In this document: positions 5,494 to 14,437 of the stretch, one piece after another
Position numbering within the stretch: position 1 is the stretch's first letter
Layout: each line of letters begins with the position of its first letter
Assembly (NCBI RefSeq): GCF_005233845.1
Contig: NZ_SZQL01000012.1
Span: 62,001-126,000 of the forward strand
Origin: Ilyomonas limi
GTDB lineage: Bacteria > Bacteroidota > Bacteroidia > Chitinophagales > Chitinophagaceae
Direction: 5' to 3'
DNA length: 64,000 bases
The notes under the pieces: generated by a model
The model's database searches: none
What the model was told of the DNA's origin: nothing
Seen by the model: the letters and a program-made list of their open reading frames with translations, nothing else
Program-made: the position numbers and the translations under genes

Positions 5494-8397
5494 ATGAAAA
5501 CACTTTTACTTCTTTTTTTCTTATTAACTGTTGCAAGCTTACAGGCGCAAACAACCATCAACGGCAGGATTGTGGATAGTGCCAACAAACCGCTGTCTGC
5601 TGCAACTGTTCAACTAAACAAAGACACCGGCAACATCCAACTGCAATCTACACTTACCGATACAGCCGGTGCTTTTTTGTTTACGAATGTGGATTCAGGA
5701 AAATATGTTATTACTGTTTCGTTTATTGGTTATGGCAGCGCTTCTAAAATTATACAGGCAGCTAATAATACAACTATTAATCTGGGCGAGCTGCAATTGG
5801 TACGCATCAGCAACAGCCTGAATACGGTAGTGGTTACTGCCACTACACCAGCGGTTGTACAAAAAGGAGATACGGTTCAATACAGCGCTAATCAATATAA
5901 GGTAAACCCTGATGCAACCAGCGAAGACCTGGTAAAAAAAATGCCGGGCATAACAGTGGGCAGTGATGGCACGGTAACAGCACATGGCGAAACGGTAAAA
6001 AAAGTATTGGTAGATGGAAAGGAATATTTTGGTGATGATGCCAGCGCAACTTTACGCAACCTGCCGGCAGATGTGATAGATAAAATACAAGTGTTTGACA
6101 AGCTGAGCGATCAGGCACAGTTTACCGGCTTTGATGATGGGAATACTTCTAAAGCTATCAATATTGTTACAAAAGGAGGTATGCGCGCCAGCCAGTTTGG
6201 AAAAGTATATGCTGGTTATGGTACAGATAATCGCTACACCATGGGTGGTAATGTAAATTTCTTCAATGGTGACCGCCGCATTGCATTGATAGGTTTATCC
6301 AACAACATCAACCAGCAGAATTTTTCGCAGCAGGATTTGTTGGGCGTATTGAGTACAGGTGGCAATGGAGGCAGGAGGGGCGGGGGCGGTGGTCAAAGGG
6401 GCGGTGGGGGTTTCCGCGGAGGTGGTGCTGGCAATTTTTTAACAGGTAATGCATCCGGCATCAATTCTACCAATTCATTAGGTATTAATTACAGTGATAC
6501 CTGGGCAAAAAATCTCACCGTAACAGGCAGTTATTTTTTCAACAATACAAGAAATAGTACGGGGCAGCATACTAACCGTCAAAACATTACCCCCACCGAC
6601 ACCAGCATTTTTTATAAAGAGGATGAAAACAGCAGCAACAGCAATTACAACAACCGCATCAACATGCGCATGGAGTATAAGATTGACAGTGCTAACCAAC
6701 TGATATTTACGCCATCTATAGGCTTTCAAAACAACCAGGCACATAGTATATCCGATGCAGTTAATACGTTGGCATCCGGGAAGGTGTTAACTGATGTTTT
6801 GAACAGTACTAATAGCACTTCAAGCGGTTATAATTTTAGTGCAAACCTTTTATATCGCCATGCTTTTAAAAAGAAAGGCAGAAGTATCACGTTAGGTATA
6901 TCGCCTGGCTTAAGTGACAATACGGGCGGGACTTACCAGGACATCTTTACAACCGATACAGATACTTTAGGAAACAACATTCAGGATTCTTCACAACTTT
7001 TCAGGGATAGAAATTCACATGTAAAATCTATAGGTGCCAGCATTGCTTATACCGAGCCGGTGGGTAAAAAAGCAATGGTTATGTTTAATTATAATCCATC
7101 CTGGCAAAACAGCACTTCGAAACAACTGGAGTTTGATTATAACAGTACCGTTGCCAAGTATAATATGCTTGATACGAGTGTAAGTAATTTGTTTAACAAT
7201 GATATAGCAAAGCAGAACGCAGGCATTACTTATCGTATTGGTGACAGGAATAATAGCTTTATGGCAGGCTTAAATTATCAATATACCGATATGAACAGCA
7301 AAGAGACCTATCCTGAAGCTCTAACTACTCATTTTACTTTCAGTAATCTATTGCCCAATCTGATGTTCAACAAAAGGTTTTCTCCAAAAACCAGTATCCG
7401 CTTGTTTTACAGAGCTACTACGCAAACGCCATCGGTAACACAGTTGCAGAACGTGTATAATACCAACAATCCATTGTTTGTTACCATTGGCAATCCTGAC
7501 TTAAAACAAGCATATAATAACACTTTAGCGGCACGTTTCAATTTTACCAATACTGCCAAATCAAGCAGTTTGTTTTTTAATGCATTTATTCAGCAAAATA
7601 ACAGCTACATTACCAATGCTGTGTTCACCGCATCTGAGGATTCGTTGCTAACCAAAACGTTTGTTTTAAAGAAAAGCGCTCAATTAAGCAAGCCTGTGAA
7701 CCTTGATGGGTACTGGAGCTACAGAACGTTTTTAACCTATAGTTTTCCTGTAAAAGCTATCAAGACAAACATTAATTTGAATGGTGGTTACAACTATACC
7801 AGGCAGCCAGGTTTGATAAATGGTATAGAAAATAAGTCGAAGAATTCTGGTTATAGTGGCGGGGTCACTTTTGCCAGTAACATCAGTGAATATGTAGATT
7901 TTAATATTGGATACAATGCCGGGTATAACGTAGTAAAAAATTCATTGCAGCCCAATTTGAATGAATCGTATTATTCCGGTTCTGCAACTGCCAGCATCAA
8001 TTTATTAAGCAAAGATGGCTGGGTATTTCATACCGATTTGAATAATCAGATGTATTCAGGTTTATCTAACGGCTACAACCAGAATTATACACTTTGGAAT
8101 GCCAGTGCAGGAAAGAAATTTCTGAAGAATCAGCGTGGCGATTTGCGGTTAAATGTATTTGATATTTTGAAACAAAATCAAAGCATCACGCGCAATGTAA
8201 CAGAGACGTATATTGAAGATGTGCAGACCAATATATTGCAGCGTTATTTTATGCTCACTTTTACATATAAAATAAATAATGTAAGAACAAACAAAGCTGC
8301 ACAGAACAATAGCGGCGAACACGACCGTTTTGTACCAAGGGCACCAAGGGGTGAGCGCAACGGAATGCCACCAGCATCACCCGGTGGCGGTATATAA
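5494..8397 (+). CDS. Outer-membrane beta-barrel protein (TonB-receptor-like, OMP_b-brl_3 type)
   Basis: A 967-aa protein with a signal peptide (MKTLLLLFFLLTVASLQAQ). A carboxypeptidase-regulatory-like Ig domain follows ('INGRIVDSANKPLSAATVQL', residues about 22-105), then a TonB-plug-like domain ('PDATSEDLVKKMPGITV...VLVDGKEYFGDD', about 130-225), then a long beta-barrel with many alternating Asn/Tyr/Ser strands ending near 'RNVTETYIEDVQTNILQRYF'. Such proteins sit in the outer membrane and bind or import large substrates or act in surface assembly; the substrate is unknown. A Gly/Arg-rich segment (about residues 287-315, RGGGGGQRGGGG) interrupts the first barrel strands and is probably an exposed loop. 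I chose ATG 5494 because it begins the signal peptide. The gene ends at a strong bidirectional terminator shared with ilvA. Confidence 0.88.
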   Translation: MKTLLLLFFLLTVASLQAQTTINGRIVDSANKPLSAATVQLNKDTGNIQLQSTLTDTAGAFLFTNVDSGKYVITVSFIGYGSASKIIQAANNTTINLGELQLVRISNSLNTVVVTATTPAVVQKGDTVQYSANQYKVNPDATSEDLVKKMPGITVGSDGTVTAHGETVKKVLVDGKEYFGDDASATLRNLPADVIDKIQVFDKLSDQAQFTGFDDGNTSKAINIVTKGGMRASQFGKVYAGYGTDNRYTMGGNVNFFNGDRRIALIGLSNNINQQNFSQQDLLGVLSTGGNGGRRGGGGGQRGGGGFRGGGAGNFLTGNASGINSTNSLGINYSDTWAKNLTVTGSYFFNNTRNSTGQHTNRQNITPTDTSIFYKEDENSSNSNYNNRINMRMEYKIDSANQLIFTPSIGFQNNQAHSISDAVNTLASGKVLTDVLNSTNSTSSGYNFSANLLYRHAFKKKGRSITLGISPGLSDNTGGTYQDIFTTDTDTLGNNIQDSSQLFRDRNSHVKSIGASIAYTEPVGKKAMVMFNYNPSWQNSTSKQLEFDYNSTVAKYNMLDTSVSNLFNNDIAKQNAGITYRIGDRNNSFMAGLNYQYTDMNSKETYPEALTTHFTFSNLLPNLMFNKRFSPKTSIRLFYRATTQTPSVTQLQNVYNTNNPLFVTIGNPDLKQAYNNTLAARFNFTNTAKSSSLFFNAFIQQNNSYITNAVFTASEDSLLTKTFVLKKSAQLSKPVNLDGYWSYRTFLTYSFPVKAIKTNINLNGGYNYTRQPGLINGIENKSKNSGYSGGVTFASNISEYVDFNIGYNAGYNVVKNSLQPNLNESYYSGSATASINLLSKDGWVFHTDLNNQMYSGLSNGYNQNYTLWNASAGKKFLKNQRGDLRLNVFDILKQNQSITRNVTETYIEDVQTNILQRYFMLTFTYKINNVRTNKAAQNNSGEHDRFVPRAPRGERNGMPPASPGGGI

Positions 8398-8414
8398 GTT
8401 CATTTAGATAAATT

Positions 8415-8462
8415 AACAAACAAAAAGAGGTATTTAAAACTAAATACCTCTTTTTGTTTGTT
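8415..8462. terminator. Bidirectional terminator between the receptor gene and ilvA
   Basis: A perfect 22-bp stem (8415-8436 with 8441-8462) and a 4-nt loop (AAAC), with A- and T-rich ends on both strands, between convergent genes. Confidence 0.92.
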
Positions 8463-8474
8463 TTTTATACTGGC

Positions 8475-9731
8475 TTACACCAAATATCCAAACAATGTAT
8501 CATTCTTATTCAGCTCTGTAAAATCAACATTATATTGCTTCATTTTATGAATTAATGCCTGGTAATCATCTTTTACCTGTAGTTCAATACCTACGAGTGC
8601 GGGGCCGCTTTCCTTATTGGTTTTTTGCATGTATTCAAAGCGTGTAATATCATCTGTTGGTCCTAATACAAAATTTAAAAATTCGCGCAACGCGCCGGGC
8701 CTTTGTGCAAAATTGATTAGGAAATAGTGCTTTAAACCTTCGTATTGCAATGAGCGTTCTTTTATCTCCGGCATGCGGTCTATATCGTTGTTGCTGCCAC
8801 TTACAATGCAAACTACTGTTTTGCCCTTAATAGCTTCTGAATAATCGTCTAATGCGGCAATAGACATAGCACCAGCAGGTTCTACCACAATAGCATCTTC
8901 GTTGTACAGTTTTAAAATAGTGGTGCATATTTTACCTTCCGGTACCAGGTGCATGTCGTCCAGCACTTCTTTGCAAATGCTATAAGTCAAATCGCCAATG
9001 CGCTTAACTGCCGCACCATCTACAAATCGATCAATATTGTCCAGTGTTACCGGGTGTCCGGCTTTTAACGCGGCAAGCATACTGGGCGCACCTTCCGGCT
9101 CCAGTCCAATGATTTTAGTATTGGGTGAATATGTTTTAAAATAAGTGCCTACGCCCGATGCCAGGCCACCACCGCCGATAGGAACAAACACATAATCTAC
9201 ACTTTGCAAATCTTCCAATATTTCCATACCTACCGTTGCCTGCCCTTCAATAATGCGGCAATCATCAAACGGCGGAATAAAGGTCATGCCATGCTCTACC
9301 GTATATTGTTTGGCAGCAATAGCGCAATCATCAAAAGTATCGCCCACCAGTTTTATTTCTACCTTGTCCTCTCCAAACATTTTAGTTTGATTGATCTTTT
9401 GCTTGGGCGTAATGCCCGGCATAAATACCACGCCTTTTACATTCAGTTTTTTGCAACTGTATGCAAAACCCTGTGCATGGTTGCCGGCACTTGCGCATAC
9501 CACACCTTTTGCCAATTGCTCTGCCGGCAGGCTGCTCATCATATTGTAAGCACCACGCAATTTGTAGCTGCGTACTACCTGCAAATCCTCACGCTTGAGA
9601 TATACATTCGCTTTATATCGGCGCGATAAATTGAGGTTGAGCATTAATGGCGTATGCGTAGCTATATTCTTCAAACGCTCGGCAGCAGCGGTGAAGTTTA
9701 AAAAAGGAGCTGTGTTGGAAGTTGTTGTCAT
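8475..9731 (-). CDS. ilvA: Threonine dehydratase (deaminase), biosynthetic
   Basis: A 418-aa PLP enzyme converting threonine to 2-oxobutanoate, the first isoleucine-specific step. The PLP lysine is K57 in VRSYKLRGAYN. The phosphate-binding glycine loop 'VPIGGGGLASGVG' lies near residue 183. The C-terminal ACT-like domain (about 335-418, 'HYFLINFAQRPGALREFLNF') is of the short single type, shorter than the roughly 514-aa E. coli IlvA with two such domains. The gene is separated from ilvC by a terminator (10526-10553) and lies 17 bp after a PIN toxin gene, so it may be co-transcribed with that toxin-antitoxin pair rather than with ilvC. Confidence 0.95.
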   Translation of the reverse strand: MTTTSNTAPFLNFTAAAERLKNIATHTPLMLNLNLSRRYKANVYLKREDLQVVRSYKLRGAYNMMSSLPAEQLAKGVVCASAGNHAQGFAYSCKKLNVKGVVFMPGITPKQKINQTKMFGEDKVEIKLVGDTFDDCAIAAKQYTVEHGMTFIPPFDDCRIIEGQATVGMEILEDLQSVDYVFVPIGGGGLASGVGTYFKTYSPNTKIIGLEPEGAPSMLAALKAGHPVTLDNIDRFVDGAAVKRIGDLTYSICKEVLDDMHLVPEGKICTTILKLYNEDAIVVEPAGAMSIAALDDYSEAIKGKTVVCIVSGSNNDIDRMPEIKERSLQYEGLKHYFLINFAQRPGALREFLNFVLGPTDDITRFEYMQKTNKESGPALVGIELQVKDDYQALIHKMKQYNVDFTELNKNDTLFGYLV

Positions 9732-9748
9732 TCGATGTATAAATATTT

Positions 9749-10174
9749 TTAACTCAGGAAATGCTCAATAAATTCTTTGGGGTGAATGATAGGTAATGGT
9801 GATAAAGCAAATTTTTTCAATGGTTTATCTCTAGATATGAAATAGTCAAGGTTGTGATGCAATGCAGCGTAATACTGTAATGAATCCTCTACATCCGGCA
9901 TATCTGATTTTAATGCTTGCTGAACAACTATAAACGGAACATCAATGGTTTTGACATCTGTTAAAAAAGATAACAGCATTTTCTTTGTAATATCAATCCC
10001 GTGCGATTTTTTTAAGAAATAGCCGGCAATGTGTACAATTATTGGTGTAATACAGGCGTGCAACCTTCCGTCAATTACATGTTGCATAATCTCCTTTGCA
10101 TTTGTATACCCAATATCCCGCTGTAACGTAAAATCAAGAACTATGTTTACATCTAAAAAAATGTTAGAAGCCAT
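9749..10174 (-). CDS. PIN domain ribonuclease toxin
   Basis: A 141-aa PIN-fold protein of the VapC-like kind. The N-terminal acidic residue lies in 'NIFLDVNIVLDFTLQRD' (D8), and the later acidic patch is 'DMPDVEDSLQYYAALHHN' near residue 94, followed by 'YFISRDKPLKKF'. PIN toxins cleave RNA and are held inactive by the partner antitoxin (family knowledge). Its ATG overlaps the end of the DUF6364 antitoxin gene by 11 bp, the usual antitoxin-toxin order. Both genes are intact here, unlike the decayed relative at 48868-49557. It sits between ilvC and ilvA, an unusual place for a toxin-antitoxin pair. Confidence 0.8.
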   Translation of the reverse strand: MASNIFLDVNIVLDFTLQRDIGYTNAKEIMQHVIDGRLHACITPIIVHIAGYFLKKSHGIDITKKMLLSFLTDVKTIDVPFIVVQQALKSDMPDVEDSLQYYAALHHNLDYFISRDKPLKKFALSPLPIIHPKEFIEHFLS

Positions 10175-10406
10175 ACTTTTTTCTGTTTTCTTCGTAGTAA
10201 GTTTTTTTCAAATCTATATCCGGGTCAATATTCGGCTTCGGTAGTGATTCAATCAGGTCTATAATGGATTCTTTCTTTGGCTCTTTTGTAATTTTTGAAA
10301 AATATTCTTCTACTATCTGCGATATACTTTTTTGTTTCTTTTCAGCGTACACCCTCACTTTATCAAGCAGTTCTTCGTCAACTGTTAAGTTTAATCTCGC
10401 TTTCAT
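10164..10406 (-). CDS. DUF6364-type antitoxin (ribbon-helix-helix-like)
   Basis: An 80-aa protein with the pattern of DUF6364 antitoxins: a short N-terminal strand (MKARLNLTVDEELLDKVRVY) followed by a helix-turn-helix-like segment (AEKKQKSISQIVEEYFSKI) and a charged C-terminal tail (SLPKPNIDPDIDLKKTYYEE) likely to wrap the toxin. It lies immediately upstream of and overlaps the PIN toxin gene. Such antitoxins usually bind their own promoter DNA; the spacer 10407-10525 would hold that site. The role is inferred from family and gene order. Confidence 0.75.
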   Translation of the reverse strand: MKARLNLTVDEELLDKVRVYAEKKQKSISQIVEEYFSKITKEPKKESIIDLIESLPKPNIDPDIDLKKTYYEENRKKYGF

Positions 10407-10525
10407 AGTATAAAAATACGCATAAATGAGAATGATGCGTATCGGTGCTTCTTTGCTAAACAGGAAGTAGAATCTTACAACAGAGTAACACCACTATCAT
10501 AGTTCTGCAGTTTGCCTCAAAACAC

Positions 10526-10553
10526 AAAATAGCCGCCCACCGGCGGCTATTTT
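10526..10553. terminator. Terminator at the end of ilvC
   Basis: A perfect 12-bp stem with a CACC loop (AAAATAGCCGCC at 10526-10537 paired with 10542-10553) and T-rich sequence on both sides. It lies 8 bp past the ilvC stop codon. It likely separates the leu-ilv transcript from the toxin-antitoxin and ilvA genes. Confidence 0.88.
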
Positions 10554-10561
10554 TACAAGTA

Positions 10562-11611
10562 CTATTGTTGATTTTCTGGTCTTAGGCTTCTTACTGTTTT
10601 GCCTGCCTGCCACATTTCACTTTCGCGTAATTCTTTCAGTTCTTCATTCAGTTTTTCACGATAGTCCGACTGGCTATTGCTATCTATACTGCGCTGACTT
10701 TCTTTGCCCGCAGCTACACTTTCGTATAGTTCATTGAATACCGGCTGTGTAGCATCTCTAAACTTCTTCCACCAGTCCAGTGCACCACGCTGTGCAGTAG
10801 TGCTGCAGTTGGCATACATCCAGTCCATACCATTTTCTGCTACGAGCGGCATCAGGCTTTGCGTAAGCTCTTCCACGGTTTCGTTAAACGCTTCAGAAGG
10901 GGAATGCCCATGATCGCGCAACACCTGATATTGTGCTGCAAAAATGCCCTGAATAGCACCCATCAGTGTGCCGCGTTCGCCGGTTAAGTCGGAAAATACT
11001 TCCTTTCTGAAATCAGTTTCAAACAGGTAGCCGCTGCCTACTGCAATGCCTAAGGCAATCACACGGTCACGAGCTTTGCCGGTAGCATCCTGAAAAATGG
11101 CAAAGCTGCTGTTTAAACCTCTGCCTTGCAAAAACATACGGCGTAAAGAAGTGCCGGAGCCTTTGGGTGCCACCAAAAATACATCTACATCTTTTGGTGG
11201 AATAATACCAGTTTGCTCATTGAATGTGATGCCAAAGCCATGTGAAAAATACAGTGCTTTGCCGGGCGTTAAATGCTTTTTTACAGTTGGCCATAATTCA
11301 ATTTGGGCGGCATCGCTCAGCAGGTAGCAAATAATAGTGCCGCGCTCCAGGGCTTCTTCAATTTCAAACAAGGTTTCGCCCGGCACAAAGCCATCGGCAA
11401 CGGCTTTGTCCCATGTTTTAGAGTTTTTGCGCTGACCAACAATTACATTGATGCCATTGTCACGTTGGTTGAGCGCCTGACCGGGGCCCTGCACACCATA
11501 TCCTATTACTGCTACTGTTTCATTTTTCAGGACTTCCTGTGCTTTGCTAAGCGGGAATTCTTCGCGTGTTACTACGTTTTCTTCCACGCCCCCGAAGTTT
11601 AATTTTGCCAT
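10562..11611 (-). CDS. ilvC: Ketol-acid reductoisomerase
   Basis: A 349-aa NADPH- and Mg-dependent enzyme converting acetolactate or acetohydroxybutyrate to dihydroxy acids in Val, Leu and Ile synthesis. The Rossmann motif 'VAVIGYGVQGPGQALN' is near residue 33, the region 'VFLVAPKGSG' is near 145, and the catalytic C-terminal domain has 'DLTGERGTLMGAIQGIF' near 208. Length fits class I enzymes (about 330-350 aa). It is the last gene before the terminator of the leu-ilv cluster. The start at 11611 (MAKLNFGGVEENV) matches Bacteroidota homologues. Confidence 0.96.
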   Translation of the reverse strand: MAKLNFGGVEENVVTREEFPLSKAQEVLKNETVAVIGYGVQGPGQALNQRDNGINVIVGQRKNSKTWDKAVADGFVPGETLFEIEEALERGTIICYLLSDAAQIELWPTVKKHLTPGKALYFSHGFGITFNEQTGIIPPKDVDVFLVAPKGSGTSLRRMFLQGRGLNSSFAIFQDATGKARDRVIALGIAVGSGYLFETDFRKEVFSDLTGERGTLMGAIQGIFAAQYQVLRDHGHSPSEAFNETVEELTQSLMPLVAENGMDWMYANCSTTAQRGALDWWKKFRDATQPVFNELYESVAAGKESQRSIDSNSQSDYREKLNEELKELRESEMWQAGKTVRSLRPENQQ

Positions 11612-11786
11612 TTGGTTAAATTTAGATAACTGATTCTACTGGTTTTATTTTGATAATAATTGAACTGATAAATTAGACTTTAACAATGATTTACTAAGGA
11701 TTAACTGGTTATACTGATGCGTTAGAAAATGTTTATCAGCCGGATCGGCATGTCATCAGTATAATCGCTATTCAAGAGCAAAACTA

Positions 11787-12374
11787 TTACATGGTAAACA
11801 CTTTATCTCTCTCGTTGAGATATTCATTTTCAGCCACGCTTTCGCCGGGTTGCAATTGTTCAAATTCTTTAAGTTTATCGTGAAAGCCACTGCTGCTTTT
11901 AATAATAGCAACACGCGCACTACGCACAAATTCAATTAAACCATACGGCTCTAAAGCTTTTATAAGTCCTTCTGTTTCTTCGCGATGACCGGAAGTTTCA
12001 AATACGGTGTAATCGTTACGAATCACCACAGCGCGTGCACCATATTTGCGCAGCAATCTTTCAACCACTACTTTTTCGGCAATTACATTGGTAGGTACTT
12101 TATACAACGCCAGCTCCTGCCAGATGATTTCTTCGTTGGTATTGTAATAGGCTTTCAACACTTCTACCTGCTTTTCTATTTGCCGGCACAGTTTCTTCAC
12201 TACGTCTTCTGTTTCTGTAATAACGATGTTGAAGCGGTGCACACTTTCTATCTCTGAAGGAGAAGTATTTAAACTATCTACGTTGATTTTCCTGCGCGAA
12301 AAAATAATGGCAATGCGATTAAGCAAGCCAATCTGGTTTTCGGTATAAACGGTTAATGTGAATTCTTTTTTCAT
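11787..12374 (-). CDS. ilvN: Acetolactate synthase small (regulatory) subunit
   Basis: A 195-aa protein with an N-terminal ACT domain (FTLTVYTENQIGLLNRIAIIF, then SRRKINVDSLN, residues 4-35) and a C-terminal regulatory domain. It binds IlvB and confers valine feedback inhibition (family knowledge). I chose ATG 12374 (MKKEFTLTV). An upstream in-frame TTG at 12410 would add residues NPPSGVRG, which are encoded by the GGGG repeat and are not part of the family. The repeat ends exactly at this ATG. It lies between ilvB and ilvC. Confidence 0.94.
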   Translation of the reverse strand: MKKEFTLTVYTENQIGLLNRIAIIFSRRKINVDSLNTSPSEIESVHRFNIVITETEDVVKKLCRQIEKQVEVLKAYYNTNEEIIWQELALYKVPTNVIAEKVVVERLLRKYGARAVVIRNDYTVFETSGHREETEGLIKALEPYGLIEFVRSARVAIIKSSSGFHDKLKEFEQLQPGESVAENEYLNERDKVFTM

Positions 12375-12396
12375 GCCCCTAACCCCTGAAGGGGGA
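12375..12396 (+). repeat. CCCC/GGGG palindromic repeat abutting the ilvN start codon
   Basis: GCCCCTAACCCCTGAAGGGG plus GA shares the core of the DUF559-unit ends. Read on minus, it ends GGGGC directly before the ilvN ATG. Confidence 0.8.
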
Positions 12397-12468
12397 TTTT
12401 TAAACTCCAAAATTCTTTGAGAGCTTTAGTTAATAATAAATGTTTAATTGAAGATGCTGTTTGCCTTA

Positions 12469-12490
12469 CTCCCCTTTAAGGGATGGGACT
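12469..12490 (-). repeat. Inverted partner repeat abutting the ilvB stop codon
   Basis: Reads on minus as AGTCCCATCCCTTAAAGGGG plus AG, like the right end of the DUF559 unit. It stops at the base next to the ilvB stop codon (12491). With the copy at 12375 it forms an inverted pair enclosing 72 bp and no gene, a nuclease-free, MITE-like version. Confidence 0.75.
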
Positions 12491-14230
12491 TTACTTCAAC
12501 CTTATCTCACTCACACTGCAACCTTGCGGCACCATCGGGAATACATTGTTTTCTTTACCTACAATTACTTCCAATAAATAAGCGCCTTTATGGTTCAGCA
12601 TTTCACTTAAAGCATCCTTTAAATCTGCACGGTTGGATATGCTTCTGCCGGGAATATTATATGCTTTTGCAACTGTAACATAATCGGGACTGGCTATGTC
12701 AACAAAGGAGTAACGCTTATCGTTGAATAACTGCTGCCACTGCCGTACCATACCTAGAAAATGATTGTTGAGAATCAGGATCTTTACATCCACCTCGTTT
12801 TGCATAATGGTGCCTAATTCCTGTATGGTCATTTGAATACCGCCATCGCCAGCAATCGTAATCACTGTTCTTTCGGGAGCACCAAACTTGGCACCAATAG
12901 CAGCCGGCAATGCAAAGCCCATAGTGCCTAAACCACCCGAAGTAATATTGCTCCTGGTTTGATTAAACTTCACATAGCGGCAGGCTACCATCTGGTGCTG
13001 ACCAACGTCGGTAACAATAATGGCATTGCCGCCGGTAAGCTCGTTCATTACTTTGATTACTTCGCCCATCGTCATAATTTCGGTAGATGGGTTTTGTTCT
13101 TCAAAAATTACTTCTTCTACTTCTTTTTGCTCCAGCTCTTTAAATTTCTGTAACCATTGTGAGTGATTTTTTCGCTCCACCAACTCTGTAAGTACGGGCA
13201 ACGTTTCTTTACAATCACCCCAAACAGGAATGGTTACTTTTACATTTTTATCTATTTCGGCAGGGTCAATATCTAAGTGAATGATCTGTGCTTGTTTCGC
13301 GTATTTATCCAACCTGCCGGTTACACGGTCATCAAAGCGCATCCCGATGGCAATTAGTACATCACAATCATTAGTCAGTACGTTGGGTGCATAATTGCCG
13401 TGCATACCTAACATACCCACATTCAGCGGATGGCTGGTAGGTATAGCACTCTCACCCAAAATAGTCCATGCTGCAGGAATACCGCTTTTTTCTATAAATG
13501 CCTGAAATTCTTTTTCAGCTCCACCCAATATCACGCCTTGTCCCCAAATAACAAATGGCTTTTGAGCTGCATTAATGAGCTTAGCCGCTTGTTCAATGTA
13601 TTCTTTGCGTACGATTGGCTTTGGACGATAGCTGCGCAAATGCTCCATTTTGGTATAACCGCTATACTCAAACTTTTGCAACTGCGCATTTTTAGTGATA
13701 TCAATTAATACAGGTCCTGGCCTGCCGGTTTGGGCAATATGAAAAGCTTTTGCCATTACCGAAGGAATTTCAGTGGCATCCGTTATTTGGTAGTTCCATT
13801 TGGTAACAGGCGTAGTAATATTAATCACATCGGTTTCCTGAAAAGCATCAGTACCTAAGAGATGTGCAAACACCTGCCCGGTAATACATACCAGTGGCGT
13901 ACTATCTATCTGCGCATCAGCCAGCCCGGTCACCAGGTTAGTTGCACCGGGGCCGCTGGTGGCAAATACTACGCCCACTTTGCCCGATGCACGCGCAAAG
14001 CCTTGTGCCGCATGAATGCCCCCTTGCTCGTGGCGAACGAGGATGTGTTTTAATTTTTCATTGTAATCGTACAAGGCATCATAGATGGGCATAATGGCGC
14101 CGCCCGGATAGCCAAATATGGTTTCTACACCTTCGGCAATAAAGGCTTCCAATACTGCCTGCGACCCACTGATAGTAGTGGTTTTGTTGCTTACGGCTGG
14201 TTGTTCTTTTTGTATTGCAAGAGTTTCCAT
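12491..14230 (-). CDS. ilvB: Acetolactate synthase large (catalytic) subunit
   Basis: A 579-aa ThDP-dependent enzyme condensing pyruvate with pyruvate or 2-oxobutanoate. The catalytic Glu lies in 'ILVRHEQGGIHAAQGFAR' (near residue 68) after the GYPGGAIMPIYDAL signature. The ThDP/Mg motif is 'IAGDGGIQMTIQELGT' near 466, completed by 'ILNNHFLGMVRQWQQLF'. Length is normal. It is followed by the repeat-bounded spacer and ilvN. In E. coli the two subunit genes are also adjacent. Confidence 0.96.
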   Translation of the reverse strand: METLAIQKEQPAVSNKTTTISGSQAVLEAFIAEGVETIFGYPGGAIMPIYDALYDYNEKLKHILVRHEQGGIHAAQGFARASGKVGVVFATSGPGATNLVTGLADAQIDSTPLVCITGQVFAHLLGTDAFQETDVINITTPVTKWNYQITDATEIPSVMAKAFHIAQTGRPGPVLIDITKNAQLQKFEYSGYTKMEHLRSYRPKPIVRKEYIEQAAKLINAAQKPFVIWGQGVILGGAEKEFQAFIEKSGIPAAWTILGESAIPTSHPLNVGMLGMHGNYAPNVLTNDCDVLIAIGMRFDDRVTGRLDKYAKQAQIIHLDIDPAEIDKNVKVTIPVWGDCKETLPVLTELVERKNHSQWLQKFKELEQKEVEEVIFEEQNPSTEIMTMGEVIKVMNELTGGNAIIVTDVGQHQMVACRYVKFNQTRSNITSGGLGTMGFALPAAIGAKFGAPERTVITIAGDGGIQMTIQELGTIMQNEVDVKILILNNHFLGMVRQWQQLFNDKRYSFVDIASPDYVTVAKAYNIPGRSISNRADLKDALSEMLNHKGAYLLEVIVGKENNVFPMVPQGCSVSEIRLK

Positions 14231-14437
14231 AAACTCAGATTTTTATTTTTAAACGACTTATTTGAATGAACCTTTCTTTTCATTGATTTACCATACAGCA
14301 TTAATTGTTTGCTGTACAAAAAATTGTACTAAAAATTGCTGCTGACTCGCTCATTTGATTTTACTAAAAGAATCGGTGCAGTTGCTTTTATACTTAAGGT
14401 TATAAATCGTGTTGTCATTTTAAAACAGTTAACTTAA

